NCBI GenBank assembly: GCA_900313005.1
Contig: ONZJ01000002.1
Coordinates: forward strand, 1,256,996 to 1,320,995
Origin: Rhodobacteraceae bacterium EL129
Lineage (GTDB): Bacteria; Pseudomonadota; Alphaproteobacteria; Rhodobacterales; Rhodobacteraceae
Direction of reading: 5' to 3'
Length of the DNA stretch: 64,000 nt
Shown: positions 38,973 through 45,925 of the stretch, piece by piece
How positions within the stretch are numbered: position 1 is the first letter of the stretch
Layout of the letters: the number at the start of each line of letters is the position of its first letter
The notes under the pieces: generated by a model
Told to the model about the DNA's origin: nothing
What the model saw: the letters and a program-made list of their open reading frames with translations, nothing else
The model's database searches: none
Program-made: the position numbers and the translations under genes

Positions 38973-39728
38973 ATGGCACGCGCACCTTATATAAGCCTCT
39001 GCATTCCGGCCTATTCCATGGGCGGGCAGGGTGCGGAGTATCTGCTGGACAGTTTCGAGGCGCTGCTGACTCAGAGTTTTGAAGACTTCGAGGTGATTGT
39101 CTCGGATCAATCCGATGATGATGGGGTGGCGACCATCTGCAAGGCCTACATCGACCGGCTGGATATCACTCGGCTGGATAACCGGGCCGGGCTGCGGCAG
39201 GCCTCGGCCAACACCAACAACGCCATGCGCCATGCCAAGGGGCAGGTGCTGAAGGTTTTGTTTCAGGATGACTATCTGGCGGCGCCCAACGCCTTGGCGC
39301 AACATGCTGAGGTCTTTGCACAAAAAGATGTGGCTTGGTTGCTGTGTGGGTCCGGTGTAACGCGCGATGGCAAGGCCCTGGAACATACGATGGTGCCGCA
39401 GATGACGCCCAACCTCTATCTGGGCAAAAACACGGTCAGCAGCCCATCGGTCCTGACGTTGCGCGCAGGTACAGGGCTTGAGTTTGACGAGCGACTGATC
39501 TGGCTGATGGATGTGGATATGTACAAGCGCTGCGAGACCCAGTTGGGCGCGCCGCATATCCTGCCGGACGCCCTGGTGGCAAACCGTCTGCACGCAGGAC
39601 AGGTCAGTGCCGTGGTCACGCCCAGCCTGCGCCGCGAAGAGCTGCGCTATGTGCGCGCCAAACATCGCGATCAAGAGACCTTGGGCAATAGACTGCATTA
39701 CTATAAACAATGGCTCAAAGCCCGCTGA
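38973..39728 (+). CDS. Family 2 glycosyltransferase
   Basis: The 251-residue protein has the GT-A fold pattern: ISLCIPAYSMGGQGAEYLLDS at the N-terminus, VIVSDQSDDDG for nucleotide-sugar binding, and FQDDYLAAPNAL carrying the DxD-like acidic motif. It would transfer a sugar from a nucleotide donor to an envelope or secreted acceptor. I start at ATG 38973; an upstream TTG (38925) would add 16 residues. The TylF-like methyltransferase follows after 22 bases, pointing to joint action. Confidence 0.8.
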   Translation: MARAPYISLCIPAYSMGGQGAEYLLDSFEALLTQSFEDFEVIVSDQSDDDGVATICKAYIDRLDITRLDNRAGLRQASANTNNAMRHAKGQVLKVLFQDDYLAAPNALAQHAEVFAQKDVAWLLCGSGVTRDGKALEHTMVPQMTPNLYLGKNTVSSPSVLTLRAGTGLEFDERLIWLMDVDMYKRCETQLGAPHILPDALVANRLHAGQVSAVVTPSLRREELRYVRAKHRDQETLGNRLHYYKQWLKAR

Positions 39729-39750
39729 CGGGCGATCAGGAGAAGCCCGC

Positions 39751-40521
39751 ATGGATCCGTTTACAGCCCTCGTTCGCCGCCTGCGCAAGGCGCTGACCCG
39801 TGCCCCATACAAGTATGATTACTATGGGGATCATCTGGCGGTGCGGAAGAAATACATTCCGTTTCTGCATGACGACCAATTTCAGCGCACCTGGGATCAA
39901 ACCTGCACCGAAAGCGAACCGCACTGGATCGGTGGCACGCCGGACATCCGCTGGCGCATTCATGTCTGTTTGTGGGCGGCCGAGTGTTGTCTGCGCTTGC
40001 CGGGGGACTTTGCCGAGTTTGGCGTGAACACTGGCCTTCTTAGCACCATGATCCTGCGCAACACGGAGTTTGATGCTTCGGGCAAGAAGTTTTTCCTCTT
40101 TGATACCTATGATGGCATCCCTGAGGAAATGGCCTCGGAAAGCGAGCTCAAGGGCGTACACAAGATGAATCGGAACATGTATTCCGGCAATCCGGCGAAT
40201 GAGAACATCATCGAGTTCTGCAAAAAGCAGTTCGGCCCGCACCCTGGTGCCGTGTTGGTGCCGGGACTGCTGCCCGGCTCGATTGACGATGTGGAGTTTG
40301 ATCTGCTGTCGTATATCTCGATTGATCTGAACATCACCTCGGCCGAGATCGGTACGATTGAAAAGATCTGGGACCGGATCACGCCGGGGGGCATTATCGT
40401 GCTGGATGACTACGGTTTGACCGGTCACGAGGAACAAAACGCCGCGTGGAACGGTTTTGCTGCGCGCCATGACCGCATGATCATGAGCTTGCCCACTGGG
40501 CAGGGGATATTGATGCGATAG
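39751..40521 (+). CDS. TylF/MycF-like SAM-dependent O-methyltransferase
   Basis: The 256-residue protein starts at ATG 39751 behind CAGGAG. Segments such as GDFAEFGVNTGLLSTMIL, FFLFDTYDGIPEEM, LLSYISIDLNITSAEIGTIE and the metal/active-site end GGIIVLDDYGLTGHEEQN match the TylF family of sugar O-methyltransferases. The neighbouring glycosyltransferase suggests that it methylates a sugar in a surface glycan. Exact substrate unknown. Confidence 0.82.
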   Translation: MDPFTALVRRLRKALTRAPYKYDYYGDHLAVRKKYIPFLHDDQFQRTWDQTCTESEPHWIGGTPDIRWRIHVCLWAAECCLRLPGDFAEFGVNTGLLSTMILRNTEFDASGKKFFLFDTYDGIPEEMASESELKGVHKMNRNMYSGNPANENIIEFCKKQFGPHPGAVLVPGLLPGSIDDVEFDLLSYISIDLNITSAEIGTIEKIWDRITPGGIIVLDDYGLTGHEEQNAAWNGFAARHDRMIMSLPTGQGILMR

Positions 40522-40664
40522 GGTGCCTTTCTATGGAAGGCTGATGGCGATGCGGAGCAGAGTGGGCATTCAATCCGAATCTCTATTTATCCGCTTTCTT
40601 GAGACTGGCGACTTTCGAGCCTTAAATTTTTTCTGGTAATCCAATTCGATACCGACCTCTGCAC

Positions 40665-41501
40665 TCACTTGGTTCGAATTTGCTGTCCCAAGAAGTCCAG
40701 GACCTCAGCGATATATCTGTCAGAATTATCAACATGCGGCCAGTGTCCGCTGTCCTCAAAAATGACTACCTTTGCCGCCGGCAGAACCCTTTCTTTGGTC
40801 AGATTCGCGTAGCGTTTGTTGACATATGGATCGTGCGCGCCCCAGAGGATCAAAGAGGGGATATTGCGGCCTGAAAGCCCTTGCTCAATCACACGGCCAA
40901 ACGTTTCCGGGTCAAGCGAACGATAGATCTTCAGAACCGCATCGGTCATCGGTTTGTCAATTCTGTCGTAGATGTCATCAACGAAGTTCGGAGGGTATGG
41001 GCGTGGGCTTCCTCGTTTCATCAACAGTTTCGTGGCCGGACGATTGTTGAGCATAAAGAACAATTCTCCCACGACTGGGATCCGCCACAACACGGCCAGA
41101 AAATGCCATTTGTATGTGGAAACTGCCGGTCCTCCGGTCATCACGATGCTTTGAACACGTTCAGGGTTTCTGGCAGCCCACGTCATCCCCCAAGGCACAC
41201 CCAGATCATGCAGAGTCAGATGAACACTATCGACACCGGCTTGGTCCAAGAGTCCGGAAATGAACGCGCAATAGCCGTCGGCTGTGTAGTCAAAGGCTTC
41301 CGGTCTGTCCGCGCCGGCGAATCCGGGCATGTCCGGAATGAGAACACGTGCAAAGCCCGATAGCGCATCACCGAGGCCTCTAAACTCCTCATTGTTCCCC
41401 GGATTGCCGTGAATGCACAAGACTGCCGAATTTGCAGTTGAATCGCCCGCAACAAGCACCGGGCTATGAACGCCTTCAATTTTATAGCTTTCGGTTTCCA
41501 T
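40665..41501 (-). CDS. Alpha/beta hydrolase with Asp nucleophile
   Basis: The 278-residue protein has the oxyanion HGNP motif (CIHGNPGNNEEFRGLGDAL), a nucleophile elbow with Asp rather than Ser (LTLHDLGVPWGMTW), the acid Asp in LWGAHDPYVNK and the catalytic His in FEDSGHWPHVD. Asp nucleophiles are typical of epoxide hydrolases and haloalkane dehalogenases. The gene and its flanks are visibly A+T-richer and use codons less biased to G/C than neighbours, which hints at later acquisition. Confidence 0.78.
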   Translation of the reverse strand: METESYKIEGVHSPVLVAGDSTANSAVLCIHGNPGNNEEFRGLGDALSGFARVLIPDMPGFAGADRPEAFDYTADGYCAFISGLLDQAGVDSVHLTLHDLGVPWGMTWAARNPERVQSIVMTGGPAVSTYKWHFLAVLWRIPVVGELFFMLNNRPATKLLMKRGSPRPYPPNFVDDIYDRIDKPMTDAVLKIYRSLDPETFGRVIEQGLSGRNIPSLILWGAHDPYVNKRYANLTKERVLPAAKVVIFEDSGHWPHVDNSDRYIAEVLDFLGQQIRTK

Positions 41502-41533
41502 GAATTTCCATCCCCCTTAATCTCCCCACTCTT

Positions 41534-41686
41534 CTACAGATTTTGAGTGAAAGGAAGTGGCTGGCGGTTGGGAGCATCAGCTTGGTGATGCTGAGAAACA
41601 TTCGCTATGTAGACCTCGGTCGAATAGTATGCACCCATCACAATGGGCTTGAAACCAGACTTCTGGCACAATGTTCCTGATATCAT
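41534..41686 (-). CDS. Possible 50-residue ORF
   Basis: Read leftward from ATG 41686, the frame gives 50 residues beginning MISGTLCQKSGFKPIVMGAY. The ordered Cys-Lys-Ser-Gly and the aromatic stretch look non-random, but I recognise no family and no clear ribosome-binding site. It may be a small protein or a remnant in the A+T-richer patch around the hydrolase. Confidence 0.25.
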   Translation of the reverse strand: MISGTLCQKSGFKPIVMGAYYSTEVYIANVSQHHQADAPNRQPLPFTQNL

Positions 41687-41729
41687 ACCCGGTATTTCCA
41701 CACGCTCCGTTTGTCCGGGCAGGCCACTG

Positions 41730-42875
41730 TCATGCGCCATCAGCTGGTGTCATGATGCCTGCGTACCAGCGCGCAAAGCTGGCGACGTTTGGCTCCAGCT
41801 CGGGCTGGAAGCGCCCGGCCACCGCATCGGGGTTCATGAAGCCGCGCTGTTGGTTCTTCAGTGCGGGTACATCTTCGGCGAGGGCGGCATCCATGCGCTC
41901 CAGATAGACGGCGGATTTCTCGGCAAACTCGGGCAGGGCCACGCTTTCGGGGGGGAAGCACGAGGTTTGCACCACTTTGCAGCGGTTCGGCCCCAGCGGA
42001 TAAGCCTCGTAACACCACAGCGCATCCTGATTGGCGGCAAAGCTCATGTTGGGAAACATCCACGTATAGCGCGCGCCGCGGGCGGCAGGACCCGCCAGGC
42101 CGGGGATCGGGGGCAGGGCGGCATGTTGCGTGTCTTCGAGCAGCCCCCCGGTGCCATCCGTGGCGCCATATTGCGTGGCAAAGGCGCCTGCCACATCCTC
42201 TGCCGGGTCGGGCAAAGCATAGACACTGTCGATGCTGTCTGGGTGCACAAAGGGCAGATGGTAATATTCGTTGAAGACCTCAAGAAAGGCCTTCCAGTTG
42301 CAGTCCACTTCGATCTCTAGCCGTCGGGCGCTGACCAGTGTTTCAAGCGGCCAGGGCGCATGAATGTCATCGAAGTCGGCCAGATGTGCGTCCAAGGGGG
42401 CCGCATCGGGGTTCAGACAAATAAACGCAAATCCGTGGCGCTCCTCGGCGCGGTGGGCGATCAATCCGTTGTCGGCTTTGTCAAAGCCTGCCGCGGCCTC
42501 CATTTTCGGGGCCGAAACCAGACGCCCATCAAGCCCGTAAAACCACGAATGAAACGGGCAGCGAATGCCCTTGCATGCGCCAGCCCCATCCACCAGACGT
42601 GCCGCTCGGTGACGGCAGGTGTTGGCATAGCACCGCAATTCACCGTCCTGATCGCGCAGCAGGATCAGCGATTGCCCGGCCATATCCAGCGCCTGATACT
42701 CTCCAGGGGTTGCCACCGTGTCACTGCGCCCGACACAGAGCCAGCTTTGCCGGAAAATCTGCGCAATCTCAGTGTCGCATATTTGCTGGGAGGTATAACA
42801 TTCCGGCGGAAGACATGAGGCCTCGGACGCGGGCAGTTGCGCGGCGGACAGGTCAATTTTGCTCAGGTCGTTCAT
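41730..42875 (-). CDS. Rieske non-haem iron oxygenase, alpha subunit
   Basis: The 381-residue protein has the Rieske cluster ligands C87-x-H89 and C106-x2-H109 (NTCRHRAARLV; RCPFHSW) and a mononuclear iron site with Glu203-x2-His206-x4-His211 (NEYYHLPFVHP). ATG 42875 follows AAGGGAG; an in-frame start 24 bases further up is less well placed. It resembles the choline/glycine-betaine monooxygenase-like class of oxygenases acting on quaternary amines or small aromatics. No reductase gene is adjacent, so its electron donor is encoded elsewhere. Confidence 0.85.
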   Translation of the reverse strand: MNDLSKIDLSAAQLPASEASCLPPECYTSQQICDTEIAQIFRQSWLCVGRSDTVATPGEYQALDMAGQSLILLRDQDGELRCYANTCRHRAARLVDGAGACKGIRCPFHSWFYGLDGRLVSAPKMEAAAGFDKADNGLIAHRAEERHGFAFICLNPDAAPLDAHLADFDDIHAPWPLETLVSARRLEIEVDCNWKAFLEVFNEYYHLPFVHPDSIDSVYALPDPAEDVAGAFATQYGATDGTGGLLEDTQHAALPPIPGLAGPAARGARYTWMFPNMSFAANQDALWCYEAYPLGPNRCKVVQTSCFPPESVALPEFAEKSAVYLERMDAALAEDVPALKNQQRGFMNPDAVAGRFQPELEPNVASFARWYAGIMTPADGA

Positions 42876-42978
42876 GGCGGGCTCCCTTGATGGTGGCAAA
42901 TTGGATCACCCGCATCGTGCCGCCAAGCGGTCTCACCGTATAGCCAAAAACCGCAGGGATGGTCTGAATGCGACGCCT

Positions 42979-43809
42979 TTAACGGGGCTGAGGCTTCAAA
43001 GGTCGGCCATCGGGCAGTGAAATATCAGCCACCTGTTCCGAAATGGGATCATTGCTTAGCGGGTGCAGGCTTGTGTCAAAGTCCCGTGGATCCTTCAAGG
43101 GATGCCAAGCGCCGCTGTTATAAACCTCAAGCCCCGAGAACGACGCCTTATAGCCCATCTTGTCACTGCCGGGCACCCAATAGCCCAGATAGACATAGGG
43201 CAGCCCGGCCTCGCGAGCGATGTCGATGTGATCGAGGATGATGTACGTGCCGATGCTGAGCCGGGTCGTTTCAGGTTCAAAGAAGGAATACACCATCGAG
43301 ACGCCATCATCGAGGATATCGGTCAGGCAGGTGGCAATCAGATCTTTGCTATCCGGGTCGGTGTATTCCACAACGCGGGTGCGAATAGGGGTTTCTTCGA
43401 CCATCGCGGCAAACTCGAAAGCGTCCATATCAGCCATACCGCCATCCGCATGACGGTCGCCCAAATACCGGCGGAAAAGGTCGTATTGCTCTTCGGTCGC
43501 CCAGGGGGATGTGGCCCGGCGTTCAAGATAACGCCCTCGCCTCAATGTGCGGCGCTGGCTTTTGGTCGCTGTGAACTTGGAAACGTCAATCCGCGCGGAC
43601 AAACAGGCCGAGCAATCTGCGCAGGATGGTCGGTAGAGCACATTCTGCGACCGGCGAAACCCTTGCTTGGACAACCCATCATTCAAACGCTGCGCGCCTT
43701 CGCCTTGCAGGGCGGTGAACAACTTACGCTCCATCCGGCCCTCAAGATAGGGGCAGGGTTGCGGGGCCGTCACGTAAAACTGGGGCGCAATGGGTAGAGT
43801 GTGACGCAT
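42979..43809 (-). CDS. bpt: Aspartate/glutamate leucyltransferase (Bpt)
   Basis: The 276-residue enzyme adds leucine from Leu-tRNA to proteins with N-terminal Asp or Glu, marking them for ClpAP through the N-end rule. The Ate/Bpt pattern is clear: [20 protein letters not shown], the Cys-rich [17 protein letters not shown], and the C-terminal [20 protein letters not shown]. Bpt rather than arginyltransferase is chosen from the bacterial type and length. Confidence 0.92.
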   Translation of the reverse strand: MRHTLPIAPQFYVTAPQPCPYLEGRMERKLFTALQGEGAQRLNDGLSKQGFRRSQNVLYRPSCADCSACLSARIDVSKFTATKSQRRTLRRGRYLERRATSPWATEEQYDLFRRYLGDRHADGGMADMDAFEFAAMVEETPIRTRVVEYTDPDSKDLIATCLTDILDDGVSMVYSFFEPETTRLSIGTYIILDHIDIAREAGLPYVYLGYWVPGSDKMGYKASFSGLEVYNSGAWHPLKDPRDFDTSLHPLSNDPISEQVADISLPDGRPLKPQPR

Positions 43810-43910
43810 GAATCCCTTCGATGTCGTCTGCGATGTTCAGACGACGATAGCAACGATGTGCACACAGGCCAAGAAAACATTGTTAGTGTCGTTAAGCCGA
43901 TGTCGCCGTG

Positions 43911-44360
43911 TCAGGCTGTCGCGCGACGGTTCAAAGCCACGGTGCCCAGCATATGATCTGTCAACCCTTGGGCGCGCGCGCTGGAAAGCATCAAAACGGC
44001 CGAGACAAATTGCGCGGGCAAAAAGACGAGTGCTGCACTGAAAATGCCAGTGTGCATGACGGCCATTTGCGCATCAAACCGTTCTCCGGACAGGGTGCGA
44101 AACTCAATCGCGACAAGCAGCATGCCTGGCGTGGCGGACCATTTTGAAATCGTGGCCACGCGGTAGAAAAAGCCCACCAAGAGCATCAGGAACGGAAAGA
44201 AAAAGATCCCCGTGAAGGCCGTAAAGGGCAGGATCAAGACGCATAGGACAAGGATCACAACCGTATCGACCAGAAATGCCATCAGGCGTTTCATGGGGAT
44301 GTCCGCATAGAATTCGGGCTGGGTGTGCGGATCGGGGATATGCCAGGTGTAATCGGTCAT
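43911..44360 (-). CDS. RDD-family membrane protein
   Basis: The 149-residue protein has an RDD-type first helix (PMKRLMAFLVDTVVILVLCV), followed by hydrophobic segments around residues 45-68 and 105-125. RDD proteins are small inner-membrane proteins, some linked to ion transport; function here is unknown. It follows the DUF2852 gene and precedes bpt on the same strand. Confidence 0.8.
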   Translation of the reverse strand: MTDYTWHIPDPHTQPEFYADIPMKRLMAFLVDTVVILVLCVLILPFTAFTGIFFFPFLMLLVGFFYRVATISKWSATPGMLLVAIEFRTLSGERFDAQMAVMHTGIFSAALVFLPAQFVSAVLMLSSARAQGLTDHMLGTVALNRRATA

Positions 44361-44432
44361 CTTCTTGCCCCATCATATAGGAACGCAAACCGCCCGGAAC
44401 CAGACCGGGCGGCGTGATTTAATTGACGGTTA

Positions 44433-44873
44433 TTACGCGCGATCAGGGTCAGGCTCGCTGCGTGGTGAGTTTGCCGCTTCGGCGCGTTCTTTCATGAAAT
44501 CGTCGAACTCGGCCTTGTCGCGGGCGTCGCGCAGGCGTTTGAGGAAAGCCTCAAAGTTCTGTTGTTCTTCTTCCAGGCGACGCAGCGTGTCTGACTTATA
44601 GGTGTCAAAAGCAGCGTTGCCGGTGGTTGAGGTCGAGCGTGATCGCGACGACCACCCACAGCTGCGCGATTGCGATGTGCTGTTGCTGCAAAACATTTTC
44701 TTACTCCAGATCATGTAGAACAAAAGGGCGAGGCCAACAGGCCAGACGAAGATGAATCCAAGCACCATAGCTGCGATCCAGGCCGGTTTGCCTTTGTCAT
44801 CAAGCCAGGCTTCGGTGCGCGCGAACCAACCTGCGTCGGACGGGGCAGGGCCGGAGTGAGCGAAAGAAGTCAT
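44433..44873 (-). CDS. DUF2852 membrane protein
   Basis: The 146-residue protein has one strong membrane segment (AWIAAMVLGFIFVWPVGLAL, residues 31-50) followed by a Ser/Arg-rich stretch and a charged coiled-coil region (TLRRLEEEQQNFEAFLKRLR). This is the layout of the DUF2852 family of Rhodobacterales. Function unknown. Confidence 0.8.
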   Translation of the reverse strand: MTSFAHSGPAPSDAGWFARTEAWLDDKGKPAWIAAMVLGFIFVWPVGLALLFYMIWSKKMFCSNSTSQSRSCGWSSRSRSTSTTGNAAFDTYKSDTLRRLEEEQQNFEAFLKRLRDARDKAEFDDFMKERAEAANSPRSEPDPDRA

Positions 44874-44994
44874 TGCGGAGGGGTCCTTTCTGGGGTTTGT
44901 GTGCGTTAATGTGAATGCCTTTCACATTCCTAAGATTGGTATTCGGGGCGGTGCGCGCAAGGGATAATGTGAAACTTATTTACATTATTTTGAA

Positions 44995-45462
44995 TTAGGA
45001 CGTGAATTCAGCAAGTTGCGCGCCAGAAAGCTGCTGCAACACCTGTGGACCAGAGGCAAAAACATGGCGCGGTGTGCCAGCCGCCGCCCAAACCTGATCA
45101 AACTGCAAGAGATGTGGATCGAAGAACGCGCGCGGAACGGTCAGATGCCCGATGGGCGAAACACCCCCGATGGCAAACCCGGTCTGTGCTCGGATCAGCG
45201 CAGCGTCGGCCTTGCCCAGTTGCTCGCCTGCCACAGCGCTCGCCTTGACAGGATCAACCTGATGACCGCCCGCCGTGACAAAAAGAAGGGCGGTCCCGCT
45301 GTCCTGACCCAGAAAGATGATGGATTTGGCAATCTGGTCCACATGACATCCCACCAGATCGGCGGCCATCTGTGCGGTTGTGGCCTGACCAATCTCAACG
45401 GGCGGGGTGTCGATCCCTGCGGCCTCAAGGGCACGGGTGACACGTTTCAGGCTTTTGGACAT
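44995..45462 (-). CDS. YbaK/ProX-type aminoacyl-tRNA deacylase
   Basis: The 155-residue protein starts at ATG 45462 (MSKSLKRVTRALEAAGID). It has the YbaK/EbsC fold pattern (CHVDQIAKSIIFLGQDSG, KASAVAGEQLGKADAALI, FAIGGVSPIGH). The family clears mischarged tRNA such as Cys- or Ala-tRNA-Pro. An in-frame ATG at 45525 lies over the neighbouring divergent gene start and is not used. Confidence 0.85.
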   Translation of the reverse strand: MSKSLKRVTRALEAAGIDTPPVEIGQATTAQMAADLVGCHVDQIAKSIIFLGQDSGTALLFVTAGGHQVDPVKASAVAGEQLGKADAALIRAQTGFAIGGVSPIGHLTVPRAFFDPHLLQFDQVWAAAGTPRHVFASGPQVLQQLSGAQLAEFTS

Positions 45463-45510
45463 AAGTGCCCCCGGTTGACTTCGCGGTGCAGCATGGCTCA
45501 GAAGTTGAGC

Positions 45511-45894
45511 ATGACACAAGACCAATCAAAGAACGATCTGCTGAGCATCTTGCTGCAACATGAAGAGCAAGTTTGGGACGCCCTATGGACGGGCGATGCT
45601 CAAGCCGACCGCGCCCTGCTGCTGCCCAACTTCCTGGGCGTCTATCCCAGCGGGTTTTCTGATCGCGCGGGCCATGCCGCACAGTTGGAGAATGGTCCCA
45701 GCATCGAGGCATTCCGGCTGAGCGAGGGCCGCGTTCTGCCTGTGGGGGCGGATCACGCCATGCTGTCCTACCGCGCCGATTATACCCGGTTGGGACAGGC
45801 CACACCCGAGGCGATGTATGTCAGCTCGCTCTGGCAGCGTGACGGGCAGTGGTGGCGAAACCTCTTTAGTCAGGACACGCCTGTCGCCGATTGA
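45511..45894 (+). CDS. SnoaL/DUF4440-like small protein
   Basis: The 127-residue protein from ATG 45511 reads as a single cone-like NTF2/DUF4440 fold (LSILLQHEEQVWDALWTGDA at the start, AMLSYRADYTRL and VSSLWQRDGQWWRNLFSQDT at the end). Family members bind or convert small molecules; this one is unassigned. It diverges from the YbaK gene and precedes glnE by 31 bases. Confidence 0.7.
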   Translation: MTQDQSKNDLLSILLQHEEQVWDALWTGDAQADRALLLPNFLGVYPSGFSDRAGHAAQLENGPSIEAFRLSEGRVLPVGADHAMLSYRADYTRLGQATPEAMYVSSLWQRDGQWWRNLFSQDTPVAD

Positions 45895-45925
45895 CGCCAC
45901 GCCCGAACGCCCTCATCGTGATCTC

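Noticed and set aside
45016-45510. Upstream extension of the SnoaL-like gene
   Set aside because: The extension is antisense to the YbaK-type gene and has no SnoaL-like sequence; ATG 45511 fits the fold.
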